The notes below the pieces were generated by a model. The model saw nothing but the letters and a program-made list of their open reading frames with translations, was not told the DNA's origin and ran no database searches. Position numbers and translations under genes: made by a program. This document shows, in pieces, positions 1 through 17,783 of a stretch of DNA of 64,000 nucleotides (the first letter of the stretch is position 1; each line of letters starts with the position of its first letter). This DNA is from Litomosoides sigmodontis. Taxonomy: Eukaryota; Nematoda; Chromadorea; Rhabditida; Onchocercidae. Where the stretch lies: NCBI GenBank assembly GCA_963070105.1, contig OY718806.1, positions 9,195,365 to 9,259,364 on the forward strand, given 5' to 3'.

Positions 1-3000
1 AAAAAGAAACTTGTAATTTTTAAAAATTAATTAGTCAAATTAAACATTATTCAATTTCGTTTGCTCCATTTAATTTTATCCTTCCCTATCATATTAAATT
101 TAAATTTTCACCTTCCATTTCTCATGCACGTCTCCTCCCTGCAAAGGTTAAATTTCTCTAAACAACGACATATTTTAAAGCTTACGCAAGGAGAAAAAAA
201 TGATGAAAGAACACGAAATATAGATCTTCCAAGGAGAAAATCTATCGTTTAGGGAAAAAAACCGCTAAGCACCAGCAGCAGGCAATTTTAACATTTTTTT
301 TTATTCAGAAATTTATATCAAACTTTTTTCAACACTTTATATTAAAATTTCAGTAGATTAAAAAGCTTTAAAATGAGCATCTTTTGAACCATCCAACAAA
401 GCATCAAATATTTCATGACATATTGGAGTGTTAAAGGGAAAAAAACAGAAACAAAGATAATGAAAGCATTAAAAGTGTAATAAATTTATTAAAATTATCA
501 GGGTAAAAAGAGAAAGAGAAAAAAAAGGATTAAAAAAAATTTTTTTTAATTACCATAATTTGTTTAGTAAAATTAGATGTGATCCAAATACGGTCGTTTG
601 CTTCTTTCCTTGTTTTTATAAATTGCATAAAGTAAAAGAATTAAATTTGATAGGATAAGAGCGCAGCTTTTTTTTTGCCGAAATTTTTTCTTCCATTTCT
701 TATAAAAGCTAGGATGAAATTAAAACTTTTTTTAAAAAAGAAAAAAGACAAAAATTCCGAAAAATATTCAGATAAAAAGAGAACTTAAAAAAAAATTAAT
801 TAATTTAAAATAAATTCCATACGTGTAGCATTTGTTGCACAAACAATATCTCTCTCACTAAGCATAATTTTACCAACCGCACTTTATCACGTAAACAACG
901 AAAGTAACAGTTATTCACAAAATGTTGATGAATTAAAAAAATCACGAAATGTTCCAAGTTAGGTATGCACAAAGTTCACTAATTGAATAATTTCACTTTA
1001 CTGCTTCTCTTACATATCAAATTAAATTCAACAATTTGTGCCTTGTTTTATTTTTCTTGTTCTTTTCGTAAAATAGTTATTAACGGTAAGATGAGAATAC
1101 GTAAATAGGTGATGATTTATTATGTGCTATATTTTTTTTTCAAAAAACCATTTCCTTTTTCATAACTTTAGGACATTCTTTCTTGTAAAGCCTTTTTTTT
1201 TAAAGAAAAAAAATAATTGCTACTGGTTGAAACTTACTTACCATATTCACTTATTTACTGGTTTTTCTTATGCATTCATTTTTCATACTAATTTCATTTC
1301 TCAATTTCTGACAAATACTTTTAACTTCAAAAACTAAAAAGCATTCCCATAGCAACACCAATGTGAAAAAGTCACAGTGTTAGCTTGTCGTGATACTTAA
1401 AAATTTACAAGCGATATTTCTAACCAAATATTGAATTTTTATAACTCCTAAATCAAACACAATTTTATTCTTATTTCTACTATCATCATCATCATTATGA
1501 CTATTGTTATTACTATTATTAATTATAATATTATGTACCTATCCATTTTCAGCATTCAAATTTTTTTTCAAGTGACAGATTGAAACTTTTCCTGCAAGAT
1601 GAAATAAGTGAAACGAATTTATTTCACTGTTAGAAATATGCCGATAATAATACCAAGCAATATAGTAATTTATAATATATACATGCATCAGTATCCTAAC
1701 ATTGCATTTTATTCCATTTTTTAAATAAACTTATCACTGCCATTAATTTCAAATTGTAATTTCCGTCCAACAGCATTAATTTTTGATATCCTTAGACGAT
1801 CAACCGTATTGGAAATGAGTACAAAATTATTAAATTAATAACTTTAATGACAGTAATAGTAACCCTAATATCGCTCTATTCTCCCCATATATGCTAGAAA
1901 ATTGCGTAGTACTACTTAAAAGCTAATTCCCTTGGTGGAATTTAATAATTACTAATTAAATCTTACTGGTAATGTGTACATTCATCGGATATACTTTCCT
2001 ATGTACTTTATATATACTTTGATATACTTTATACATACTTTGATACACTTTCCCGACAATAATATCACCATATCATAAGATCTACTGCAACTAAAATTGT
2101 CATATCACTTGATGTGTTATGATAATGACATTTAGATCAATTACACGTAGATTACACACATCATAAGAACCACTGTGATCATATCGTACGTATCATGCAA
2201 CCTATATTATGATAATATTATCATCAGGTTCACATTGTGATAAAATTATCATAATAGATTCTTATAACTTTCAAATAGCAATTACTTAGCAGAATTGATT
2301 TTAAAATTATCATTTAAGCATTTTTACACGTACGAATTGTGCTTCTCTTGCAGCACTCAGTATTTGTTGTCAATCGCTTGTCCGTTGAACATTTTAATTT
2401 CTTTCGCATTATACATAGTATTATAATGATTGTCACTTTTTTTTGAACCGCTATTAACATTATCTGCAGTATTTAATCACTTTTTAAACTTGATTGCAAT
2501 TATGATGTTAATAAGCCTCATCCACTCATCCAATTTACAATTTACATTATGTTTCAGAACAATAATTCTCAAATGGAAAATTAAATAAACATAATTCATG
2601 CTGAATGAGGACAAATGAAGGAAGAGATTGAGAGAGCGGAAGAAATGAGCTAAAATAAAAAAAAAATAGTCAATGGGGAAAAGACGAATGAAAAACACAA
2701 ATAATAAAGTTAAATTTAGAGTGCAAGAAAAAGGGAAGGATGAGAGAGCGAAGAAGAGGAGGAGATGCGGAAGGAGGAAGAGAGATGAGAAGATAGCAAT
2801 ATTCACTGATAACGGAAATATGAAAAAAATTACAATAATTATAAAATTTTTTTATACTTCCTTTTGCACTCTTCACTCTCTCTCTCTCTCTCTTCCTCTC
2901 TCTCACGCACTCATTACTCGATCACTCCCTCACTCATTTCACTTTTTCCATTACATTATAAATAAATTAGCACAACCAAATTTTTAGTCAAATCTTCATC

Positions 3001-5091
3001 CGTTTTTTCGCATCGTTCAAATGGAAGTGCTACATTCATCGTTATTTTAAATTTATTGTCTTAAAAGAACGAATAGATTGAATAGCTGTTGGCTTTAGAC
3101 CAAATAAAAGATGGTGAAGGATGACAGAAAAAAAGTGGCAAAGGAGAGAGAGAGAGAGGGAGAGAGAGAAGGTGGGAGAAAGAGGAAAAGGGAAAGAGAT
3201 AGAAAAAAGGAAAAGAGGGAGGAGGTGAAAGTAAGATTTTTTTTTAAACTTAGACAGGACAATGGATGCAATAAAGTGAGAATTTTATCACAATAAACAC
3301 TTTATCATTTCCATTTGCATTTGAGGAACAACAACAACAACAACAGCAGCAGCAGCAGCAGCGGAAAAAAAAACGAAAGTTTTTTTGCCCACTCCATAAC
3401 CGTCATTTATTTGTTGATAAACATTTTCCAGATATCTCTATTTCAAATATTCCAGTGATCGGAAGAAATAAAATTTCAACTATCGAACGATGGAGAGGAG
3501 AAGAGAAATAAATCACATTCACATTAAAGAGCTTTTTTCCTCCTTCCCCTTCTTCTCCTTTTCCTTTTCCTTCTTTTTTTCCTTACAAAACAAAAAACAT
3601 TTAGAGTAAATATTTACTTCAGAGTAAACTTTGAATATTTAAAAAATCTTCACGGTGAAAAAAAATAAAAAGGAAAAAAAATCCTAGACGGATTCATTTT
3701 GTTCATTTTATTTCTGCACCAAAAGTGAATTTTTGCAAATAAATTACAGTAAAGGATAAGTTAGCAAAAGGAAAAAAAATCAGACAAAAAGAGAATAAAG
3801 TGAAAAAGATAAAATAGCTGTTGTCGAAGAGAAATATAGCACAATTTTTATTTCATTTTTGTTTAGGAAAAAAGAGAAAATGAAAACGAAATTGTGCAAA
3901 AATTTCAATTTCCACTTTTTTTTCACTTAAGTTTTTTTTTGTCATTTGTTAAAAATGCTTAGAATAGCAATCATAAACGGCACTTATTAATGTTCGTAGC
4001 TACGGTCGATAACGTGTTCAAAGTATTGTGTTTCAAATGGACAAATTATGGGCAGTGTTTTTTTTATTATTCAACTCAAAAAAATTTTTTAATAAACTCA
4101 GAGAAAGAGAAAGTTAGTGATTAACCCTCTTATCCATTCCTTTCTTCTTAAATTAGAAACAAAATATTGCGAAAGAAAGTGATTGAAATTAAATATTACC
4201 ATTCCTATTATTGTCATCTACTACTTAATTAATTATCACAATATCACACTGAAATTTACTACATATCATATCATATCATATTACATGATAACGCATACAA
4301 CGTTTTCGTTAATCTGATCATTCATACATTTTAGGCCTACTAATAGTAATGATAACAACTGGTAGAAGCAAAAGTGGAAGTGAGAGAAATGACAAATAAT
4401 GAATTCGAAGAGAAACGTGGGAAATGCCCTAATTCGAATGTCACACTTCATTAGTGATGACATGAGTTGATGAATGTAACATAAACAAACAAATAATGAA
4501 CGATGAATTTCGACAAATTTATATGAAATTATTGGATGATGAAGTTGTGGTGTAACTGAATGATGGCAGATAAATTTAACAATTTAAAATACATTTTTTT
4601 TCCTCATTTTCATATTCATCTCTGTCTTATTGAGTTTGTTGGTAAATGCTAAAATTGCCTGCTTCGATAATGAATGAATATAATTTTGCCAAATCTTTCC
4701 TCTCTCATTTCTTCTTTCATTCATGATGGAAATTGATGTCTGAGAGATTAACAATCAAATCGTTTTTATTGTCATTTCGTCATCAAATCAGAATGAATGG
4801 TGCGCTGTGTCACTTAATTGATCAATTAAAGATGATGATGGTGATGATGAGATGATGACGATGATGACATATAGAATTGATTGGGAAGAATAAAATACAA
4901 AAATTAATTGGAATTTTAATGGGGAAAAACGATTTATGATAATTTTAAATTGTGAACTCATGGCAAAAAGCATTAGATGAACAAACCAATAAATATGCAG
5001 CAATGTGGAAAAAATAAATTTAACAATTAAAATACATTAATTAGAAATGAAAATGAAATTTCGTTGTAAATTATGCGAATGAAAATGATAC
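1..5091. other. AT-rich non-coding region
   Basis: No reading frame here shows conserved domain sequence or phase-compatible splice sites. The stretch is A/T homopolymer-rich with simple repeats: a (CT)n run near 2871-2904, GA-rich sequence at 3139-3230, and a (CAA)n/(CAG)n run at 3326-3362. It may be intergenic, or an intron of the minus-strand gene represented by the exon at 5092-5292. Confidence 0.5.
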
Positions 5092-5292
5092 CTGTAGCAT
5101 TTAGTTGAACATTTTGTTGTGGTTGTGCATTGAGTTGAAATGAATGCTGCTGTGGCTCATCTTGGTTTTTTTGATTGCTATCTGTTCGATGTGTAACCGA
5201 TGAAACCCGGAAACGGTTCATTGCACCACCGGATCCGGATAACATCTCTCCTAACACTAACACTTTACAGCATACACATAATACGATGCACG
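5092..5292 (-). CDS. orphan exon of an unrecognised gene, possibly membrane-anchored
   Basis: A coding-looking minus-strand exon. It is preceded by a strong acceptor (T-rich tract ending TTTTTTAG at about 5293) and followed by a donor CAG|GTATCA at 5091. It encodes a hydrophobic, cysteine-rich stretch (ACIVLCVCCKVLVL), which could be the second half of a transmembrane helix or signal anchor. A polar Gln/Asn-rich segment follows (QDEPQQHSFQLNAQPQQNVQ). Read without the acceptor, the frame stays open to a Met codon at 5365, giving an alternative first exon with a longer hydrophobic N-terminus. I found no partner exon on either side. The family is not recognised. Confidence 0.35.
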
Positions 5293-5455
5293 CTAAAAAA
5301 GAAATAAATCCAAAAAAAAAGCAAGAAAAAAAATAACGAAATACGTATGAAATAGGAATGGCCAATTTCAGAGACGAACTGTGCCGCAGTCGACAGTTGA
5401 AACGTACGTAAGCGAGCGAGAAAAACCCAAAAGCATTGCATAACCGAGCGAGTGA

Positions 5456-6145
5456 ATGAATTGAATTGAATTGAATTGAATTGAATTGAAATGAAATGAA
5501 ATGAAATGAAATCTATCAAAAAGAAAATGAAATTAATGAAGTGAGCAGCAAACAAGGCTGGTGGCCAGCAACAACCACCTGCACCACCAGCACCACCACT
5601 AATCAGTCAGCAGCTGATGTTTGGCACGTTTGCAACAAACCCAAACTAACCATCGAAACAAAAAGTGCGAGGGAAGAAGGAAGGACGGAAGGAAGGAAGG
5701 AAGGAAGGAAGGAGGGATGAATGGATGGATGGATGGATGGACGGGATGGAAGGGCTGTATGTGATGAAAGGGGGGGGGGAAGCAAGAGGGATGGCGTGGG
5801 TGGGGCGAGAGGATTTTGTTTTGCCGTGCCTTTTCATCCCAAAAATCCGCTTACCACCTTTTTTTTTTCATTATTATTATTTTCGTTAAAATTAAAATTA
5901 AAAAAAAACTTAATAATTTATTCCTTTCTCATTTAGTAAATAAATGTAACTGAATTTAATTAATGTTTGTAATGGTCGTATCTCCTAATTTGTTTGCATA
6001 CATTCATTTAGTGCCATTATCGTCCCTAACCTTTTATCTCAGCAATATTTTCATCATCATCATCATCATCATCGTCATCATCGTCATTTTCTATATTGAT
6101 TTATTTCACCCTACCCTTCTTCTACTTCTAGTGCTTCTACTTCTA

Positions 6146-6177
<32 letters not shown>

Positions 6178-6200
6178 ACTACTACTACTATCATCATCAT
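5456..6200. repeat. cluster of short tandem repeats
   Basis: Successive microsatellites: (GAATT)n then (GAAAT)n at about 5456-5511, (GGAA)n then (GGAT)n at 5673-5740, (CAT)n at about 6047-6085, and (CTA)n/(CTG)n at about 6116-6200. The frames that stay open here (poly-Ser/Pro, poly-Leu, poly-Ile) are products of the repeats and are not called as genes. Confidence 0.85.
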
Positions 6201-9200
6201 TATCATCATTTCAAGTACCCTGAAGTGAATTTCTATTCAAATTTGGAAGATTAGAATCGAAAATGAAGAGAGGTATTGGGAGTGATCTTTTTTTTCTCGC
6301 CCTTTTCCAATTTGACGACTTGGCAATTGTCAAAATAGTTTGTTAATAAATATATGAAATGATAATTTCTATCAGTTGTAGAATCTCAATGAATGATTCA
6401 TAGATAGTAATATAGGTATCAGATAAGTTATTATTTGTAATTATTAAGTGTTATTATATTATTTCAATGTTACTTATTTGATGACATAATGTTTGTTTGT
6501 ATTGCTTGTTTTGTTTTGTTTTCAATTCATGATCATTTTTTTAATTCAAATAAAATTTTCCATTTGAATCGAAATTTTTTTTTGAGCAGAAAAGAAAAGA
6601 TGAAAAAATTTTTCTTTTGTTTAATTTCAAAACTTTTTTTCTTTTACCGTGTTTGACCAATTTCAATTCTCTCTTTCCTAAATGAATAAAAGAAAACAAA
6701 AGGGGGGGAGTGTGTGTACCGTTTGCATGTTTCACTTAATTCTTGCATGAAACCAAATTGATGTAGAAGAATATAATTTGAGGATTTTGAGGAGTTTTTA
6801 ACTCATCCCATAACACTTTAAATCTTTTTAAATCTTTCCTTTTTACATCCTGTGACTTCCTGAACTAACCTTCTTTTTTTTTCGCTCCTTTCTTCTCCTC
6901 TAATCCAACCATTTTCTTTTCTCACCCACTTTTTCACCCTCTATAACCATCACATCCTCCTTGTGCTTTCTTCAATCATTCTTTTTTTTGCTAATTTTTT
7001 ACTGCTCCTTCTTTTCCTTATTAGCAAAACAGATGTTAATAGAGCGGTGATTTATAGCGCGCATGCGGTCGCATGATATTAATTAATAATTAGTTTTGCT
7101 TGTTTGTGCACCTTAATTTGCTAATACTTTAAAATTTTTTCAATTGAACTAAAATAAACAAATAAGCAGACAAAAAACTAAGAATTTCAAAGAATTTGCT
7201 CAAAAATTTTTTTGTGCTAATTTTTTGCATATGTTAGATTTTGGCAACATATGTTAAATTTTACATTTGTGCTTTCCATTTCATTCAAATTTAAAACGTG
7301 CCAATTTTTGAAAAAAGAATTTTTTTAAAGCATAAATTTATAATTCTAAACAGAAAATGAATTTACATTTCATTCCATTCACCCAAAACAATAAATTTTA
7401 ATTATTTCCACACCACAGATTGTTATTAGTTTCAAAAAAAACAAAAAAAAATCCGTGCATTATTAATTTTATGAAGAAAAGTTTTTATTATTATTTTTCT
7501 TTTACTTAATTCATATCTTTTTTTTTTAATTTGCCAAAAAAAAACTGTTCAAAAAAAAGTCGTTTTCGCACATGAATAATTTTTTCGTTAAAATGCTGGA
7601 CACATTTTGCAATCTTTGTGAACGGTTCTTCAATTAATAAATGAGAGATAAAAGAAAAAAGGGAAACGCAACGGTGACCTTAGGTTATGGCAGCTAGCAA
7701 CATTATTTATTAAACGTGAAAAATGGTAACTTTTGTAGCGGAAAAACAGTTACGTGAAAATGTTACAACTATAAATGCGATAAGCTTGATTGGAGACATT
7801 CAAGGGAAGCTTTTTTTTTGTTTCTTTTTCTCTAATTTTAACAACTTCACTTTCTCTAAGAAAGTTAAAAATGAAAAACCCGAAAAAAATTGACGGCATT
7901 ACAATCGTTGATAATAATCAATCAGTTGGCTAAATCAATCAAATTTTTTTCCAAATAAAAAAATGTCAAAAACATTTCATATTTTTTTAAAACAAATAAT
8001 TTTGTGATAAGCAAAAAGTGAAATAATCTTTTGTAAAAATTCTTTACGTATGAATCATTTTTTTTTTATTTTATAAATGCTCAATACCTCTTTTTTCCTC
8101 CTTTTTTTGCATTTAAAAAAATTTTGGCTTTTTTTTGAAGCAAAGTTTCCCAAATAGTTCCTTTTTTTTGAAACTTTTTGAAAATAATATTAAATGAAAA
8201 CGGTATGCTTTCGTGCTTTTTTTTCGCTCCTCTAAAAAAATTTTTTTTAACAACAATTTTATGCTTGAAATGATGGATTTTTTCGAATTTTTCCGGAATT
8301 CCATTCCTGAACACCATTTAACTATTGATTTCAGTTTACTTTATAATTTTTGCACATCATAACCTAAAGAATTACGTGGAAATTTGCTTTCCTCACTGTT
8401 ATTCCTGTGAATTATGCTTTGTCACATGAAATTTCACCGTTTATAGGATAATTTTCACAAAAAAGAAATGATTGGTTAAATTTGTTGCATTTTTAATTAG
8501 AATTTAATTGAAATTAGTAGTGAAGGAGAAAGGAAATTTTTAAGTTAATACATTCATTTAAATATTATAAAACAAAATGGTGCAATAACATTGAGGAGTC
8601 ACTCCTTTTTCCTAGCTTATTTTTCCGTTTGATGAAATTTTTCAAAAATGAAATTTTTTAATTTTGACATTCATTGAGGTGTAGCAGCATGCAAAATGGT
8701 ATGGATGCTTTTATTGAGTAGATGCAATCAAGCTAAAACGTTGTTAGCTAAGATTGTCAACAACATTGTCAATAAAGTGGTCGTAATGAAAATAGTGATA
8801 AGAAGGCTTGCTCTCGTCTCACAACACAAAGCAATTTAGTTTTAATTGTAAAAATTCTTCAAAAAAACAGGGAAATTGAAATTTCAATTTAGAAAAAGGG
8901 AAGAAATAACAAATTGATATAGGAATATTTTTCCTGATAAAAAAAATATCGCTATCTAAATTAATTCAAATTATTCAACAAAACAATTAGAAAGATTGTT
9001 GAAAGAATGTTGTTGAAAATTTTGAATTAATAATTTTTTATTATAACCTAATAAACGAAAAATTACCTCTGATCTGATTATGCTAAAAATAATTTTTTTT
9101 TAAAAGAAAAGATATACCTATAATGCTTAATTAGTCAAATGTAAAATTTAATTAGACTGAATAGAGGAATTTAAATTTCGAAATTTTTAAGGAATACATG

Positions 9201-9667
9201 GAAATTATTATTGATGTGATAATACGAATGCATATTATAAAGCATCATATGATTCTTTTTTTTTTCTTTTAAAACGAATAATAATGAACTTACATAGATC
9301 AATGTTTTCTGAAGTTAAAAAATATTTCAAATATTTGTTGGAAAAATTTTTTTTCCTTCCATTGGGAATATTTGAAATAAATTATAATAGATGAAGTATT
9401 CAAATATTTTTGAGTGTATATTAGTAGCATACAGAAATTTTAGCTTTATTTCTAACGTCAGCATTAAACATTATGACAATTTCATCTTTTTATCATCGAG
9501 TAATATATGCGTCATATTTTAAACATTTGCATATAATGCAAACCATTTATGAAAGTGATTGATTTATTTCAAGAAAAAAAAAGTACGAGATGTTTTTAAA
9601 TTCATTCATTAAAGTGGATTAATCAAAAATGATTAGGTTATAATAAATTATTAATTCAAAATTTTAA

Positions 9668-9706
<39 letters not shown>

Positions 9707-10144
9707 ATTTTGTTTCCCTAATTATTTTGCAAAAAGAAAATGTGAGATAAATTGCAAAAGCAAAATTTCATTCCACTTAAACTGATGATACTTTTATTTG
9801 TTAAGATGCATAAATGTTATTTTTTCCTATCACCTGTTTGATATTTGATATACATATATTAGTCGATGATAACATGATGAAGTTGTCAGAATTTTTAATG
9901 CTGTTAGAAATAATGCTAACATTTTTGCATGCTACTAATATGCACTTAAAAATATTTGAATACTTCATCTATTATATGTAAATTATAAATTTTAATCTTT
10001 TTCATCGTTTGATGATAAAAAATTATTTTCAACTATTTTATTTCTTCTAAATTACCAATTTCATGATATGCATATTTGCAAACATAACATCTTTTAAAAT
10101 ACTGAAATTTTTTTTCAACCTCGAACCGAATGCTACACATGCTT
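6201..10144. other. AT-rich non-coding region
   Basis: No supported exon. The sequence is A- and T-homopolymer-rich, with an (AT)n tract at about 9669-9703 following a short CA run. Open frames are short and lysine/phenylalanine-rich, as expected by chance in this base composition. Confidence 0.5.
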
Positions 10145-10147
10145 GAC

Positions 10148-10400
<253 letters not shown>

Positions 10401-11944
10401 AGAAAATAAGTCATTTAAAATACCAATTAAAATGAATAACATACTGTAATTATGTTTTGTACGTTTACAAATTACAATAGCAACAATTGCAAGAAGAGTG
10501 ACTTCGATTCATCATTATTTTGCAAAATTTTCAAAATATCTTTTTGTTGAAATAAAAAGTAAAAACAATCTCTTTCAGAGAAATACTCCATTTTTTTTTC
10601 GTTTGAATTTCTATATGAAATGATAAAATATTTAATTGGAACACTAATGCAATATTTGAATTCGTCTTCATTTCCAATACAATTCACTGCTATATTACAT
10701 CCCCTGCTCATACACGCAATTCAAGTGATGCAATAATGCGTCGCAGTGGTACCAAATAATTCAAAAATCACTGCTCAAATATTTATTGCCAGTAAAATGT
10801 GCAAAGGTTTTTGTTTTCATTTTTTGGACAAAAAAAAAGAAAACCAATTTACTTTAATTACATATTTGATATCGATTTGCAACAAAGTAAAAAATTGAAT
10901 ATTTTTTTTCGGCTTCCATTTGCTGACATCTTTTCGCAGAAAAAAAAATTGTTTTTCATCAGTGCTAGAATAGACTATTTTATTTTTATATGAGAGGATC
11001 ACTAAATTGCACATGCCTTAATTACATCAACAATACTTATTTATGTAGTTTGAAAAGACAAATTTTTTAATGATGGAAACTGAAAGTTTTCATATTCAAA
11101 TAAATAAATAATACCTACCCATATATACATATCTAATTCTATTCTTTTCAATACACTCATTTAAAAGTATTAAGAAAAAAAATGCACTTTATTGATTTAA
11201 TGGTTGTAAATGAATAATAATTGCTGAAAACTGATTTGTTATGGAAAATTACACAGACATTTCATTTGCGCATTAGCAAAATTTAAAATGAATTATTTGA
11301 AAAAATTGTTGATTTTAGCTTTAATCGCTTCAAATTTCATTTTAACATTTAATTTATGAATGAAGAATTAATGAATGAATGAATTAATGTATATGTGCAT
11401 ATAGCATACTGAATGATATGGATAATTTTTAAAAAAAAAAATTTTTTTAAGCAGTCGACAGAGCAATAATTTTTGGACTGTTTAATTAATTCGAGTGTCA
11501 CTTGTTTAAAAAGTAATTAATGGTATGTTTAACTAAAATTTTATTTTCACTCTGTCTGTGAGATAAGTGAGCAAATTGTTGTTTTCCTACTGACAAAAAT
11601 ATCACATGAATTTTTTTTTCATTTTAAAATATATATTAGCTGATATCGTTATAGCCTATTTTAATTGAAAATTTGAAGGAATTATTCGTTTATTTGCTTT
11701 CATTAAACATTGATTAATTTGGCAATGTTATGAAGGTAGAAGCAATTTAAGGTGAAACTAAAACAAACCGTAAAAACCGGTAACAATGGATCCGGTTGTT
11801 CATATCGCTGTACTTGAATGAATTTATCAATTCAGTTAACTGCTTATCGAAAAGCAAAGTTCATTAATGATGCTTGCTATCAGTAGACTGTTGCGTGTTA
11901 GTAAATACAACTAATAGTAATAGTAATTAAATAATTAGTTTAAC

Positions 11945-14813
<2,869 letters not shown>

Positions 14814-17783
14814 ATGTCCTGCCAGTCCGGAATTCGAGGTTTGTCTTTTGTTCTCATATTGTATTATTTGATTTGGGCAGTATGTAAATTTTTGTTTTCT
14901 GAAATGTTTGATCTTAATTTTATTTTGTGTAGTGCTTGAAGTTTGATGGAATTTTTGAAGGGATTATGATTGATTTGGTTATAGAAAAGCTCTTCACTTA
15001 ATAATCAGCTATGATTTGCTTTTTTTTAGCAAGTGATAAGCTGCTGAGGTTCTTCAATGAATGTAAATCGGGGAAGATAAGACTAATGAAAATCATCGTT
15101 AGAAATGGTATCAGTTTTTCATAGATTTATTTCTTGGAAAGAATAAAATTTGAAATAACACAAGGCACCTGACTAGCGGTACAAATGACATGTATCAATC
15201 ATGGAAGTCAGCTCATCGCACTTCGCACAACTTTCTGTGATCTGTAATCGGATCTTAGCAACATCAACAGCTTCATTTTAAATGAAAACACAAACACCCT
15301 CAAATATGATGGTTAAGGGACTTTTTCGAAAATTTGAGATTTTCCCATATTTTTTTATTTTTTTAAGTTGTTTTCTTTTATGTTGTAGAAATAAATTTAA
15401 TTTTTTACAAATTACTTCAGAAGAGCTGTGTGTAAATTACCAAGGCAAGGGTACGAATGATTGGCGTGCCGATTTCAAGCGCCATTTGCCGGATTGCATT
15501 GATGCATTTGAACCATGCTACATTTTATTCCGTATCGATGAACCGTATGGTTGGATTCTGATGAGGTTTGTTGCTTTGACTGAAAATAGTGGTAGTAATA
15601 TATGAGTTAACCAATGCATTGTTGCACTTAATCTATGCACCACTTAAAGTGGCTATGGAGTCGTGATTTTTTTTGAATAATTTTTATTTGTTTTATACGT
15701 TCATGATTACTTTCGAAAAAGTCAATTAAACAAGGGTTATAAAGCGAGGGAGAAGACATGTTGTGTTGGCAAGCTGCTTGGTGACGAAATTATAAAAAGA
15801 CTTATAATTGCAAATTTATTGCAGCTTCGCTGATGATCGCGCTCCTGTTCGTGAGAAAATGGTTTTTGCCGCAACATGGTCTACATTTAAATCAGAGTTC
15901 GGACAATCTAATATCAGGCATTAAATTTGACTTTTTATCTGCTCCATATTCATTGAGGTTATGAGTTGTTGGCCTCAAATTATTCTGCAGATTGTGACTT
16001 TTCATACGACCTGACCATCAAGATTCATGGCTTTATACATTTTCACGAATTCATGCCAGTATGTATCTGACATGATTGAATATTGCCTGCCAAAAGATAT
16101 TATTGAATCTATCATTCGGCCAGTTACCTTATCTTATGAGACTGTCGATAACTTATGCTGTATATTGCTATATATTTTTTTTGCTGAAAATTACAGATAC
16201 GAATATCACGTAACAGATAAGAAAGAAATGACGTTGGAAGCATTTGAAAAATGGCTTTCGAGTAAGGAAGATCCTGGACCTATGTCAGAGCTTGAAAAAG
16301 AATTTTACAACGCGCGTCACGAATTTAAAGTTACTGCGCCCTCAATTGTTGCTGCACAAACTGTCAGAGGTTAGTTCTTATCAATTCCTTCCTTCTTTTC
16401 GGAATCTCTTTTAGTGAAAAAAAATTGTAGTTTGAAAAAATAATATCCGCTGAAACTTAAGGAACTAATTTTGGGACCTTTGAAAATTTTAAAATTTCGT
16501 GGAAAATTAACATTCTTTTTATAGGCGTTTTTTTCCCAGTGGATCAGGATGCTGAAGAAGAGTTACGGAAGTTAGCTAATCATGCAATAAGTTATGTTCA
16601 GCTAGCTGTGGATACACTGAATGAAGCAATCAAATTAGAATGTTCAAAAACGTCCGTCTCTCCCGAACAGTTGAATGAAGTAATTTATCTCACTTCTCTC
16701 TAGCAATATAATTCTCATCTCTTTTGTTTTCAACTCCAGCGGAAAGTGTTTTTTTCCTTCACAAAACTACAAGTTTAGGCCTATAATTTTGAGAACGGTA
16801 ATCGTGTTGAGCTTTTCTTTGATATCCTCGAATTTTATTGTTTTTTCTGCAACTTTCATTCGTAATCATTCATAATTACCAGTAAGTTAAGTATATGGTG
16901 AGTGAAGCGAAAGGATATAGTGAGTGTATCTGTTCGTTAAAAAAGTCACAATAATACTAATGTTTAAAGATATACTACGTTGGATGGTGAACAACCTTCA
17001 TATATGAAGTCATAATGGCTACTTTTTCAGATAATACCCCGGGACAAGCCACGATACCATTTTTATCGTTTCTGTCACAAGTATAACGATGAAGATTACG
17101 ATAGTTTATGTAAGGCCCTTCCAAATATTTCGAAAACTTTTTTGTTTCCTTTCTTAATTTTGGATTAGTTTTAGGCGTAGAATTCATATTTAATATTGAC
17201 CTCGATAAAGTTTTATAGCACATTTTTTAAGTTTGAATGTAGTTCTTTTTTATTTGTAAGTATATGTTTTACCGTTATGGATGTATGTTTCTTTTCTCTC
17301 TTACAGTTTTCATTTACTCTATGCCTGCGTCCGGATGTACAATCAAGGAAAGGATGCTTTATTCAAGCTGCAAGCAACCATTTCTGCAAGCCGCTTTGTC
17401 AGCTGCTAATCTGTGTCCGGATAAAAAGGTTTTCATTTGGAAATAATTTGAAATTCCATTAGGATTGGCATGGAACTAAAAAACAGTGTAATTAAAAACT
17501 AGTAACAAATAACGAGGTTATAATTAAAATATATTTATGTGTAGTTCTACTGGAATCGAAATGAATGTGGCATTGTATTTGGCTAGCTATTTTGTTGGTG
17601 AAGATTAAAGGAATATTATGCAATTTCTTCTTCTAGATAGAAATCGATAGTAAAGACTTGTTATCATCCGATATTCTCATGGATTACACTCATCCAGCTC
17701 CAGAAATAAAAGAAAAAAGTTTTGCAAAACCACCAGGACCATCACAGAGAGGAACACGACGTGTTACGAAGGCAGTGGGTTAA
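14814..17783 (+). CDS. twf: twinfilin (actin monomer-sequestering / barbed-end capping protein), complete
   Basis: Nine exons join in frame to 338 residues plus stop: 14814-14838, 15030-15107, 15421-15565, 15825-15917, 16197-16369, 16525-16679, 17031-17109, 17307-17428, 17637-17783. The protein has the twinfilin layout of two ADF-homology domains. The first starts MSCQSGIRA and includes [10 protein letters not shown] and EKMVFAATW. The second starts near [14 protein letters not shown] and includes PRYHFYRF and [20 protein letters not shown]. The C-terminal tail carries KSFAKPPGP and a basic RGTRRVTK end, as in other twinfilins, where it contributes to capping-protein and lipid binding. Length is normal for the family (~340). 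Twinfilin binds ADP-actin monomers and acts at filament barbed ends in the cytoplasm. Intron 4 (15918-16196) starts with GC instead of GT; the exon 4/5 join is fixed by the family alignment because read-through hits a stop four bases later. The intron 8 donor (GTTTTC) is also weak. Confidence 0.93.
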
